Position numbers and translations under genes: made by a program. DNA of 59,438 bases from DATBMA01 sp036555105 (GTDB lineage Bacteria; Actinomycetota; Acidimicrobiia; Spongiisociales; ZC4RG35). The stretch's first letter is position 1. Each line of letters begins with the position of its first letter. The stretch lies in the NCBI GenBank assembly GCA_036555105.1, contig DATBMA010000032.1, forward strand, positions 1-59,438. The letters run 5' to 3'. Below, piece by piece: positions 6,957 to 14,713 of this stretch. The notes under the pieces are model-generated. The model did not search any database, was not told where the DNA came from, and was given only the letters and a program-made list of their open reading frames with translations.

Positions 6957-7760
6957 GTGACCAGCAACGGCAGCAACGGGAGCAACGGCAAGTCCGGGCT
7001 CGGCACCAAGCTGAAGGTGAAGGCCTCCGAGCTGAACGACCGACTTCGGAGCTCACAGCTGGCCGACTCGGTTCTCCGGCCCGGTTCCCCCTTCAAGAAG
7101 GGCTACACCGACAGCCCCCGCAACCGGTCGTACGTGGTGATGAACAACGTTCTGTACCACCTGCACCCGGTCAAGGTGAAGCGGCACGGCGTGAAGCTGT
7201 CCTACACGCTTTGCCTGGGAGGGCTGTCCTTCTTCCTCTTCATCCTGCTGACCATCACCGGCATCTTCCTCATGTTCTATTACACGCCGACGGCCAATCA
7301 GGCCTACGCCGACATCCAGACGCTCTCCACTTCGATCGCCTTCGGCTCCCTGGTCAGGAACATGCACAGGTGGGGCGCCCACCTGATGGTGCTCACGGTG
7401 TTCCTCCACATGAGCCGGGTCTTCTATCACGGGGCCTACAAGCCCCCGCGTGAGTTCAACTGGGTGGTTGGCGTGATCCTGCTTCTGCTCACGCTGCTGC
7501 TGTCGTTCTCCGGTTACCTCCTGCCTTGGGATCAGCTGGCTCTGTGGGCCGTCACTGTCGGCACCAACATGGCCGGATTCGTGCCCTTGATCGGGAACCA
7601 GGTGAAGTTCGCCCTATTGGGGGCCACCGAAGTGGGGGCCCCGACCCTGCTGAGGTTCTACGTGCTCCACGTGCTGGCGTTCCCATTCATCATCGTGATC
7701 TTCATGGCCGTCCACTTCTGGCGGGTGCGGAAGGACGGCGGCGTGTCGGGTCCGTTGTGA
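6957..7760 (+). CDS. cytochrome b6-like subunit of quinol:cytochrome c reductase
   Basis: A 267-residue protein equivalent to the N-terminal half of cytochrome b, ending in SGPL exactly like cytochrome b6. The bis-His ligands of the two b hemes are H137/H151 and H238/H253; spacings of 14 and 15 match the b6 type. C86 in CLGGL aligns without gaps to Cys35 of cytochrome b6, the residue that covalently holds heme c_i, so a third heme is likely. A 60-residue polar, Asn/Gly/Ser-starting N-terminal extension precedes the first helix. The GTG at 6957 has a good GGGGGAG Shine-Dalgarno. The subunit IV gene follows after 12 bases. Confidence 0.92.
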   Translation: MTSNGSNGSNGKSGLGTKLKVKASELNDRLRSSQLADSVLRPGSPFKKGYTDSPRNRSYVVMNNVLYHLHPVKVKRHGVKLSYTLCLGGLSFFLFILLTITGIFLMFYYTPTANQAYADIQTLSTSIAFGSLVRNMHRWGAHLMVLTVFLHMSRVFYHGAYKPPREFNWVVGVILLLLTLLLSFSGYLLPWDQLALWAVTVGTNMAGFVPLIGNQVKFALLGATEVGAPTLLRFYVLHVLAFPFIIVIFMAVHFWRVRKDGGVSGPL

Positions 7761-7772
7761 GCGAGGTGAGCC

Positions 7773-8834
7773 ATGGTCGAGATTCCTGAGAGCCTTCTGC
7801 GCAGGTCGGCCGAGGCGAAGGCCAAGGCGCTTGGGGTCCCCGTAGAACAGGTGCTGGCCGAGATGAGAGGCGAAGCCGCACCGGTGGAGGCGCCGGCGGC
7901 GCCGGCGGGTATTGAAACGCCGGCTGCGCCGGAGAGTACCGAGTACCTAGTACCAGGTACTCAGACCGAACCAGAAGGGACCACGGGAACTGCAGCGGTA
8001 CCGGAGGAGTCGATCGGCACCGTTGGGGCCGTTGCTGCATCCGGTGAGGCCGCTGCGGAGACCGAAGACGAGCTCGGTGGCGCCGGTGTCGCGACGGCGG
8101 TGGAGGCGCCGCCGGTGGAGACCGAGGAGGCCGCGGGTGCAGGAGGCGACGGGTCCGATGGCGGCGACGGCGGTGGAGGCTCCGGCGGGGACGGGTCGTC
8201 CAGCAACGGCGACAGTGGCAACGGCTCCGCCGGAAACGGGTCGGGCGGGAACGGCAAGGCAGCCATCATCAGCCCGCGTCCGACGGTGCCCGCCGCCGGG
8301 CTCCCTGAAGGAGTGCGAACCCAACGCCTGCTCACGGTGGTCAAGGCCAGGGCAATCCAGCAGGTCAAGGCCGAGCCGACCGACAAGGTCAACACCTGGC
8401 CCCACCTGATGCTGAGCGAGTTCTCGGCTTTGCTGGCGATCACCGCTTTCTTGCTGGTGCTGTCCGCCATCCTCCAGGCCCCGTTGCTCGATCCGGCAAA
8501 CATCTTCCAGACCCCCAACCCGTCGAAGGCCCCTTGGTACTTCCTGGGGCTCCAGGAATTGCTGAGCTACTTCGACCCCCAGATCGCCGGGGTGACGGTG
8601 CCGACCATCGTCGGCCTCATCGGGTTCATGATGATTCCCTACGTCGACCGCAATCCGTCGACCAAGCCCTCGGACCGCAAGTTCGCGGTCCTCCTCTACA
8701 CCTTCTTCATGGCGGGGGCCGCGACGCTGACCATCTTCGGCGTGTTGTTCCGCGGCCGCGGCTTCAACTGGTCCTACCCGTGGAAGGACGGGGTGTTCTT
8801 CGATGACATCAAGGACTGGGTGAGTTTCGAGTGA
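7773..8834 (+). CDS. cytochrome b C-terminal half (subunit IV-like) with motif and long linker
   Basis: A 353-residue protein. The last 170 or so residues are the subunit IV/cytochrome b C-terminal domain, with three membrane helices and the PSKAPWYFLGLQELLSYF segment; the usual PEWY of the quinol-oxidation site is here APWYF. Residues 1-34 carry the motif PESLLRRSAEAKAKALG shared with the two cytochromes of the divergent cassette. About 130 residues of acidic, then Gly/Ser/Asn-rich linker separate motif and membrane domain. A GTAC-palindrome repeat (7937-7962) is read through as part of this linker. Subunit IV proteins are usually near 160 residues, so this one is doubled by the extension. 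It overlaps the Rieske gene by 4 bases. Confidence 0.9.
   Translation: MVEIPESLLRRSAEAKAKALGVPVEQVLAEMRGEAAPVEAPAAPAGIETPAAPESTEYLVPGTQTEPEGTTGTAAVPEESIGTVGAVAASGEAAAETEDELGGAGVATAVEAPPVETEEAAGAGGDGSDGGDGGGGSGGDGSSSNGDSGNGSAGNGSGGNGKAAIISPRPTVPAAGLPEGVRTQRLLTVVKARAIQQVKAEPTDKVNTWPHLMLSEFSALLAITAFLLVLSAILQAPLLDPANIFQTPNPSKAPWYFLGLQELLSYFDPQIAGVTVPTIVGLIGFMMIPYVDRNPSTKPSDRKFAVLLYTFFMAGAATLTIFGVLFRGRGFNWSYPWKDGVFFDDIKDWVSFE
7937..7962. repeat. GTAC-rich palindromic repeat inside coding linker
   Basis: The dyad GAGTACC (7941-7947) / GGTACTC (7956-7962) has an 8-base loop, and the 11-mer TACCGAGTACC is shared with the intergenic copy at 2269-2279. It lies in frame within the low-complexity linker of the subunit IV-like gene and encodes roughly STEYLVPGTQ. 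Confidence 0.5.
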
Positions 8835-9703
8835 ACACCCAGACCCTGATCCTCATCGGCGTGGGCGTGGTCGCACTCCTGGGAGCGGTTGGCGCCTTCG
8901 CCATCGCGTTCCGCCGGTCTGGGATGATCAAGGGCCCGGCCGATTGGCGCCGCAACGTCTCGCGGGAGACCCTCGAGGCCGACCGTCCGCAGGCGGTGAT
9001 GGTCCCGGCCGCAGCGACGGTGCCGGCGGACATGTCGCCGGCGGAGTCCGAGGAGGAGGAGCCTGAGCCGGCCACCGCCGCAGTGGCGGTGGCGGAGGTG
9101 CAGCGCGTGGTGGAGGTCAGCCCGGAGGAATCAGGGGTGACCAGGCGTCAGTTCTTCAACCGGGCGCTGGCGGCCACGTTCGGGTCGTTCTTGGCGCTTC
9201 TCGGAATCGACATGCTGGCCTTCTTCTGGCCCAAGGTGTCTGGAGGATTCGGTGCCGACGTCGACGCAGGGGACGTCAACGAGATCACTGCCAGGGCTTT
9301 CACCGCCGACGGGTCGGTGGTGCCCGTGTTCGTCCCTGAGGCACGTGCCTATGTGGTGCCGGTGGACGAGGCCGGCCTCTCCCCCCAGTTCAAGGACAAG
9401 TCGGTCGCTGCAGGCGGGTTGATGGCCCTTTATCAGCGTTGTGTCCACCTTGGCTGCCGGGTCCCGTGGTGTGCCACCTCGATCGGGTTCGAGTGCCCCT
9501 GCCACGGTTCCAAGTACGACTACATCGGGGAGTACTTCGCAGGACCGGCCCCTCGCAACCTCGACCGCTTTGTAGTCGAGGTGAAAGACGACCGGCTGAT
9601 CATCAAGACCGGATCGATCCTCGAGACCCCGCGCGCCCCGGTGCGGTCGGTGGCATATCCGCAGGGACCGTCCTGCATCGGCGACATCGCCGTGGAGGCC
9701 TGA
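8831..9703 (+). CDS. qcrA: Rieske iron-sulfur protein
   Basis: A 290-residue Rieske subunit. Box 1 is CVHLGC (C204, H206, C209) and box 2 is CPCHGSKY (C222, C224, H225). The [2Fe-2S] ligands are therefore C204, H206, C222 and H225, with a C209-C224 disulfide expected. C214 is an extra cysteine. Two membrane helices are predicted, near 5-27 and 111-134, separated by an acidic, Ala/Glu-rich stretch; the second is preceded by a twin-arginine-like RRQFF. It moves electrons from quinol at the outer face to cytochrome c. The GTG start at 8831 overlaps the previous stop. The extra N-terminal helix is reminiscent of actinobacterial QcrA. Confidence 0.95.
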   Translation: MNTQTLILIGVGVVALLGAVGAFAIAFRRSGMIKGPADWRRNVSRETLEADRPQAVMVPAAATVPADMSPAESEEEEPEPATAAVAVAEVQRVVEVSPEESGVTRRQFFNRALAATFGSFLALLGIDMLAFFWPKVSGGFGADVDAGDVNEITARAFTADGSVVPVFVPEARAYVVPVDEAGLSPQFKDKSVAAGGLMALYQRCVHLGCRVPWCATSIGFECPCHGSKYDYIGEYFAGPAPRNLDRFVVEVKDDRLIIKTGSILETPRAPVRSVAYPQGPSCIGDIAVEA

Positions 9704-11404
9704 TTGAGCTCCGGACTGGTGATGACGATCGCCGTGGTCGGCGGCGTGGTCTGGCTGGCCTTCCTCGCCGTCTCGGCGCTGCGGTCCAGCCGGGGCAAGG
9801 AGGAGATCGCCCCCAACCTGGCACCTGCCAGGACCGACGAGGAGTTGGAGACCCGCCGGCTGGAGCGCTTCCAGAAGGGGAGCGTGATCCTGTCCGCCTT
9901 CATGGCAGTCTTCCTCCCTCTCTACTTCCTCGGTGAGGGCGACCGCCAGCAGAGCTTCGTGGCCCAGTTCGATGAGGAGGCGGTGGCCAGGGGAGAGCAC
10001 ATCGTCACCGAGTTTCGCTGCTTCGACTGCCACGGCCCGAACGGGACTGGGGGAACTGCTTCATACATCGATCGCCGCACGGGGGCCTCAGTGAGGTGGG
10101 CGGTCCCCAGCCTCAACGATGTGTTCTTTCGCCACAGCGCCAGCGAGGTCAACTTCTGGGTCACGTATGGCCGCGGCAACACTCCGATGCCGGCTTGGGG
10201 CCTGGCCGGGGGAGGGCCGTTGAGCGAGCACCAGGTACAGGACGTGGTCGCCTACCTCGCCTCGATCCAGATCACCCAGGCCGAGGTCCTCGGGCAGATC
10301 GACGGCAAGGTGGAGGCCGAGATCAACCGCTTGGAAGACGCGAATGAGTCGGTCGAGGCGGCGCTGCGGGCGCAACGCCAGCTGGAGTCCGACATCGAGC
10401 GGGCGCCCTCCATCAGCCCTGATGCCACGACGATCTCGCACGGAGCCCGCCAGACCCTCACAGGGGCGGGGGAAGGCATCGATACCGACGGGGACGGGCT
10501 CTCCGACACCTCCGAGGTGGCCATCAGCGCCGATACGGTCGACTTCAATTCGCTCTATGACCTCGACGGTCTCGTGCTTCGAACCTACGACCCAGCCGAT
10601 GCCGAGAGCACGGGTGCGCCTGACCTCGAGACAGCCCAAACCGACGCCGCCTCCCTTGCCGATTTGAGTGCCAACGTGCCGGTCCTAGAAGTGCCCGCCG
10701 CCGAGATCCAGGCCGCCATCGGGCTGACAGGAGAGGACACGGATGGCGACGGGCTCACCGACGAAGCCGAGGCGGATATCACGACAGCGCTGCAGGAGGC
10801 CTATCGATCGGTGCGGCCCGGGAACCTGCAAGTGGTCACGCTCGATCCGCTCAACCCCGAGTCGGTTCCTGGCCAGCCCGACGCCACTACCGCTCGAGAC
10901 GCAGTGGCCGCCATGGAGTCGATTGCGCTGCAGCTGCAGGTCGCCACAACCAACCAGGAGAAGCTGGAGGCCAGTGCCGCTGCCAGCCTGGCGGCCATGG
11001 AGGAGCTGGCGGCGTCGGCAGCATGGGAGATCGACCTCCAGACGATCGCCGACAGCGCATTCGGGGGAGACCTCGATGCCGCGGAGCGGGCCGTGGGCCT
11101 GTTCAACGCCTACTGCGCCAGGTGCCACACCTCGGGTTGGTCGGAGGGAGTCCTCTACACCCAGGAGGCCGGGGCGGGCGCGCTGGGGCCGGCACTCTGG
11201 CACGGCCGTGAGCTGGTTCAGTTCCAGACAGCCGAGCAGCTGACCACATTCCTGATCAACGGGTCCGAGGCGCAGAAGGCATACGGCATCAACGGGTTCG
11301 GGTCGGGGCGAATGCCTGCCTTCGGGATGATTCTTTCGCAGGAGGACATCGACCTGCTCGTCACCTATCTGCGCAATGGCGACCTGAGCGGATCGGAGGG
11401 CTGA
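9704..11404 (+). CDS. diheme cytochrome c subunit with EF-hand-like Ca-binding loops
   Basis: A 566-residue protein with two N-terminal membrane helices (about 5-26 and 59-77). Heme 1 is CFDCH (106-110) with M162 as probable axial ligand; heme 2 is CARCH (471-475) with M537. The roughly 300 residues between the heme domains hold two perfect DxDxDGxxDxxE loops (260-271 and 345-356), as in thrombospondin type 3/EF-hand Ca-binding repeats, plus an alanine-rich, probably helical stretch (about 400-445). It takes the place of QcrC or cytochrome c1. The start used is a TTG right after the Rieske stop; GTG 9719 or ATG 9722 would remove only 5-6 residues. Confidence 0.88.
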   Translation: MSSGLVMTIAVVGGVVWLAFLAVSALRSSRGKEEIAPNLAPARTDEELETRRLERFQKGSVILSAFMAVFLPLYFLGEGDRQQSFVAQFDEEAVARGEHIVTEFRCFDCHGPNGTGGTASYIDRRTGASVRWAVPSLNDVFFRHSASEVNFWVTYGRGNTPMPAWGLAGGGPLSEHQVQDVVAYLASIQITQAEVLGQIDGKVEAEINRLEDANESVEAALRAQRQLESDIERAPSISPDATTISHGARQTLTGAGEGIDTDGDGLSDTSEVAISADTVDFNSLYDLDGLVLRTYDPADAESTGAPDLETAQTDAASLADLSANVPVLEVPAAEIQAAIGLTGEDTDGDGLTDEAEADITTALQEAYRSVRPGNLQVVTLDPLNPESVPGQPDATTARDAVAAMESIALQLQVATTNQEKLEASAAASLAAMEELAASAAWEIDLQTIADSAFGGDLDAAERAVGLFNAYCARCHTSGWSEGVLYTQEAGAGALGPALWHGRELVQFQTAEQLTTFLINGSEAQKAYGINGFGSGRMPAFGMILSQEDIDLLVTYLRNGDLSGSEG

Positions 11405-11407
11405 GCG

Positions 11408-11767
11408 ATGCGCGAGTTCATGAGGGAGTTGCTCTCGGCCAACCTCTTCGTCACCGGGATCATCCTGACCCTGGCTGCCATCGTGATCTTCTATGGCTCG
11501 ATGTACCTGCTGCTCTACACGGACACAGGCAAGAGGCTCGGGTTCCTGATCACCGGAGCGGGCGTGACCGGCTGGATGTGCATCTCCAGCATGCTGTTCG
11601 TCATCTATGCCCCCCGGGGACCAAAGCCGGCGAACATCGAAGGGCTGAACGCCTTCCAGATCAGGATCATCCCCCTCACCTACCTGATCGTCTCGTCGGT
11701 GCTGTTCATCGCCTTCCTGTTTGCCCTGCGCCAGTTCGAGGAGGCTCAGGAGGGACGGGCCGCCTAG
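11408..11767 (+). CDS. small three-helix membrane protein at end of b6f-like operon
   Basis: A 119-residue protein with three hydrophobic segments (about 12-35, 45-66 and 88-108), starting at ATG 11408, three bases after the diheme cytochrome gene. I do not recognise the family. Its position as last gene of the operon suggests a small subunit or assembly factor of the quinol:cytochrome c reductase. Its 3' end overlaps that of rex on the other strand by 4 bases. Confidence 0.75.
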   Translation: MREFMRELLSANLFVTGIILTLAAIVIFYGSMYLLLYTDTGKRLGFLITGAGVTGWMCISSMLFVIYAPRGPKPANIEGLNAFQIRIIPLTYLIVSSVLFIAFLFALRQFEEAQEGRAA

Positions 11768-12408
11768 GTCGCTTCGGCAGCCAGCGGCTCCGCTTCGGGC
11801 CGGCCGAGGTAGAAGCTGAGGATCTGGAGCTCCGTCGAGAGATCGACGTTCCGCACGTTCACTCCTGCGGGCACTTGCAGCCGGGCCGGAGCGAAGTTGA
11901 GCATGGACTTGACGCCCGCCCCGGCCAGTTCGATTGCGATGCTGCCGGCCACATCTGCCGGGGTGGCGATGATGGCGATGGCGAACTGGCCATCGGCGGC
12001 GTCGGCCGCCATCCGGTGGGAGGGGCGAACTTCCACTCCGTGGACGAGGAGACCGTGTTTGGCAGGGTCGGAGTCGTAAAGGGCGGTGACCCGAAACCCC
12101 CTGCTGGCGAACCCCCGGTATCCGGCCAGGGCCTGCCCGAGGTTGCCGGCACCGACGATCGCCACCTTGAGGTCGCCGGTGAGGCCAAGAGCCCGCATCA
12201 TCAGGGATCGCAGCCGGGAGACGTCATAGCCCACGCCCCGCGTGCCAAACGATCCGAGCAGTGAGAGGTCGCGACGAACCTGAGGCGCATTGACCCCGCT
12301 TGCGGCGGCGATGTCCTCTGAGGACACCGTCGGCCGATCGGTCTGGTGGTCGAGGTAGTGGAGGTAACGGGGAAGCCGTGCCACCGTGGCCGGCGGGATC
12401 TTGCGCAC
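11764..12408 (-). CDS. rex: redox-sensing transcriptional repressor Rex
   Basis: The 214-residue form starts at GTG 12408 with RKIPPATVARLPRYL, the usual Rex winged-helix start. The DNA-binding domain includes a VSSEDIAAASGVNAPQVRRDLS helix-turn-helix. A Rossmann domain follows with GAGNLGQAL for NAD(H). Family members release DNA when NADH rises and control respiratory and fermentative genes. A longer frame to 12630 is open but overlaps the YceI gene and is not Rex-like; a TTG at 12429 is the other option. Its place between the b6f-like operon and complex I fits control of respiration, but I saw no clear Rex operator in the window. Confidence 0.93.
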   Translation of the reverse strand: MRKIPPATVARLPRYLHYLDHQTDRPTVSSEDIAAASGVNAPQVRRDLSLLGSFGTRGVGYDVSRLRSLMMRALGLTGDLKVAIVGAGNLGQALAGYRGFASRGFRVTALYDSDPAKHGLLVHGVEVRPSHRMAADAADGQFAIAIIATPADVAGSIAIELAGAGVKSMLNFAPARLQVPAGVNVRNVDLSTELQILSFYLGRPEAEPLAAEAT

Positions 12409-12448
12409 CCGGCCATTTACCCCAACCAAGGGGCCCCTGGCAAAACCG

Positions 12449-13261
12449 CTAGCGGCTGAACCAGACCTGGAATTCGAGAATCCCCTGGTCCTCAACCGAT
12501 ACCACGATCGGGGCCCGGGGAGCGCTGACTTCGAAGGCCGCGAACGAGAGATCGCTCGAGCCGGTGACCAGCACTCGACCATCCACCAGCGCGGCCTGAA
12601 TCGGGATCTCGACCTGGCGGGTGATCCCATTGATGGTCAGCTCACCTCTAGCAGTCGCCTCGACCGTTTTCCCGGTTGCCCCGGTCTCTCCGAGGTCGAT
12701 CGGCTCGGTCAGGACGAAGATGGCCGTCGGGTTGGCGTCGGTGCCAAGCGCGCGCTGGATCGCGTTCTCCCGCCTGGACTGGTCGCTCTCGATGGAAGTC
12801 AGGTCCGCGACGATCTCGGCCGTGGTCAGCGTCGTGCCATTTATGTCGATGCTGCCGGACAAGACGGGAGTCCTGCCGACGGCAGTGGTGGATCCGATCG
12901 ACGAGAGAACCTCCTCCACTCTGAAGCCGGCGAAGGTGGCAGTGGACTGGCCGGTGATGTCGAAGGTTCCGACGGAGGTGTCCACCTGCCATCGGCCATC
13001 GATCTCGGCCGAGGGCATCGCCGAAATCGCAGTGGTGGAGGGCACCGAGGTACTCATCGCTTCTTCCGATGCCGACGAGGTCGTGATGGCTCCGGCGGTC
13101 TCCTCCAAGTCGACTGCATCCGGGGCCCGACCGCTGAGGAACCAATAGATCCCCGCTCCGGCCAGCAGGACCAACATGGCCAAAGCGGTCAGGACGACAT
13201 GAGCAGTCCGCGAACCACGTGTGGTCTTGTCCTCGGGCGCCTTGATCGGATCAGCCTGCAT
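12449..13261 (-). CDS. membrane-anchored YceI-family lipid-binding protein
   Basis: A 270-residue protein with a membrane helix near 22-43, a Thr/Ser/Ala-rich linker, then a YceI domain from about residue 85. Domain landmarks are WQVDTSVGTFDITG, GSIDINGTTLT, a SRRENAIQRALG segment and the closing ISFAAFEV/FQVWFSR-type strands. YceI proteins are lipocalin-like barrels that bind polyisoprenoids or amphiphilic lipids. Proximity to a geranylgeranyl-reductase-type gene suggests a link to isoprenoid quinones; this is inference. It is divergent from that reductase and upstream of rex. Confidence 0.88.
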   Translation of the reverse strand: MQADPIKAPEDKTTRGSRTAHVVLTALAMLVLLAGAGIYWFLSGRAPDAVDLEETAGAITTSSASEEAMSTSVPSTTAISAMPSAEIDGRWQVDTSVGTFDITGQSTATFAGFRVEEVLSSIGSTTAVGRTPVLSGSIDINGTTLTTAEIVADLTSIESDQSRRENAIQRALGTDANPTAIFVLTEPIDLGETGATGKTVEATARGELTINGITRQVEIPIQAALVDGRVLVTGSSDLSFAAFEVSAPRAPIVVSVEDQGILEFQVWFSR

Positions 13262-13367
13262 GTCCGATGTCTACCAAGAGTGGCGTTACGCCCGCCTAAA
13301 GGCGCGATCCGTCGCCGGGCGATGTGACGTGGATGGTCCCTTCGGGCCCCTAACTAACGTCATCGCG
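13262..13367. promoter_or_regulatory. divergent intergenic region, YceI / MenJ-like reductase
   Basis: About 106 bases between divergent starts at 13261 and 13368. A short GGGCGTAACGCC-like inverted repeat lies near 13282-13293 (seen on the plus strand as GGCGTTACGCCC). No strong -35/-10 pair was recognised. Confidence 0.3.
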
Positions 13368-14606
13368 ATGGGATCTCCCGAGGTGCTGGTCGTGGGCGGT
13401 GGGCCGGCCGGGGCATCCGCCGCCCTTTGGCTGGCCAGGGCCGGGCACCAGGTGACGCTGGTGGAGAAGAAGGAGTTCCCCCGCGACAAGACCTGCGGTG
13501 ACGGGCTCACCCCGCGGGCGATCCTGCAACTGGATGAGATGGGCTTCGACTTCAACGTCCCTGAGATCCATCGGGTCACGGGGTTGCGCTCGTACGCGGG
13601 TGAGGACCTGATGATGGAGTTGAGCTGGCCCGACCACTCCCGCTTCCCCAATTGGGGGGCGAACATCCGCCGCCGAGACCTTGACCACCAGGTGGCCACG
13701 CTGGCCGCCAAGGAAGGGGTGGAGGTGCGCCAGCACACGGAGGCCGTGCCGGTCACCGACCGTGGGCGCATGCGAGAAGTCGAGCTGAGAATGGACGGGG
13801 AATCGGAGGTCCTCGCTCCCAAAGTGGTGGTGATCGCCGACGGCTCGCTCGACCGATTCGGCCGGGACCTTGGGTCGGCCAGGCGCAAGGACTACCCGAT
13901 GGGGCTGGCCGCTCGCGCCTATTACAGGTCACCCCGTTCGAGTGACCCGTTCATGGAGAGCCAGCTCGACCTGCGCGACGACTCCGGTGCGACCATGCCG
14001 GGTTATGGCTGGGTATTCCCCCTCGGAGACGGGTCGGTCAATGTCGGTGTGGGGCTGCTGTCGACCTTCAAGCGATGGAAGCAGGTCAACACCACCCGGA
14101 TGCTGGCCGGTTACGCCACCACGGCGCCGTCGTATTGGGAGTTGAGCGAAGAGACTCGGCTCACCAACCCAGAAGGCGGGAAGCTGACCATGAGCTTCTC
14201 GAAAGCGCCGATCATCGGTCCCAACTGGGTGGCGATCGGTGACGCCGCAGGCGCGATCAATCCCTGGAATGGCGAAGGCATCTCCTACGCATACGAGACG
14301 GCGAGGATGGCGGCGACCCACGTCTCTGCGGCGATCGGTGCCGACGACTTCACGCTGCTCAGGCGGTATCCGCAACAGCTGGCCGATGAGTACGGGCTCT
14401 ATCACAAGATGGCCAGAGTGTTCGTCAAGCTGATCGGGAATCCCCCGGTGATGCGGACCGTCGCCCACACGGGGCTCCACAACCGGCCCCTCATGGAGTG
14501 GACCCTCAAAGTCATGGCCAATCTGCTCGACGATGACGAGGAGGGGGTGGGAGAGCAGGCCTACCGGGCGCTCGCGGCTCTGGTCCGCCCACTCCCCATT
14601 CCCTGA
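13368..14606 (+). CDS. geranylgeranyl-reductase family flavoprotein, MenJ-like
   Basis: A 412-residue FAD protein starting at ATG 13368. It has an N-terminal dinucleotide-binding motif VVGGGPAGASAA, then DKTCGDGLTPRA, and later IGDAAGAINPWNGEGISYA, the family's second FAD motif. This is the geranylgeranyl reductase family; the mycobacterial member MenJ saturates one isoprene unit of menaquinone. Because it directly precedes the complex I operon, menaquinone reduction is the most economical role. Saturation of archaeal-type or chlorophyll prenyl chains is the family alternative. A longer upstream frame exists but lacks family similarity. Confidence 0.88.
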   Translation: MGSPEVLVVGGGPAGASAALWLARAGHQVTLVEKKEFPRDKTCGDGLTPRAILQLDEMGFDFNVPEIHRVTGLRSYAGEDLMMELSWPDHSRFPNWGANIRRRDLDHQVATLAAKEGVEVRQHTEAVPVTDRGRMREVELRMDGESEVLAPKVVVIADGSLDRFGRDLGSARRKDYPMGLAARAYYRSPRSSDPFMESQLDLRDDSGATMPGYGWVFPLGDGSVNVGVGLLSTFKRWKQVNTTRMLAGYATTAPSYWELSEETRLTNPEGGKLTMSFSKAPIIGPNWVAIGDAAGAINPWNGEGISYAYETARMAATHVSAAIGADDFTLLRRYPQQLADEYGLYHKMARVFVKLIGNPPVMRTVAHTGLHNRPLMEWTLKVMANLLDDDEEGVGEQAYRALAALVRPLPIP

Positions 14607-14713
14607 GGGAAGTCGCAGGTATCGCGTCTCGGGCGACGACATGAGGCACAAGGGTCGCGACGGATTGTCGGTTTCTCCCACTCCCGGCTGCTACCTATCC
14701 TGACAGGAGAGCA
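14607..14713 (+). promoter_or_regulatory. region upstream of first complex I operon
   Basis: 107 bases before nuoA1. A Shine-Dalgarno AGGAGA sits 4-5 bases before the ATG at 14714. TATCCT at 14696-14701 could be a -10 box, which would leave a leader of only a few bases; no convincing -35 was seen. Transcription might instead continue from the reductase gene. Confidence 0.35.

Noticed and set aside
12409..12630. N-terminal extension of Rex up to 12630
   Set aside because: It overlaps the YceI coding sequence on the same strand and the residues are Arg/Ser-rich, unlike the family. The Rex start lies at GTG 12408 (or TTG 12429).
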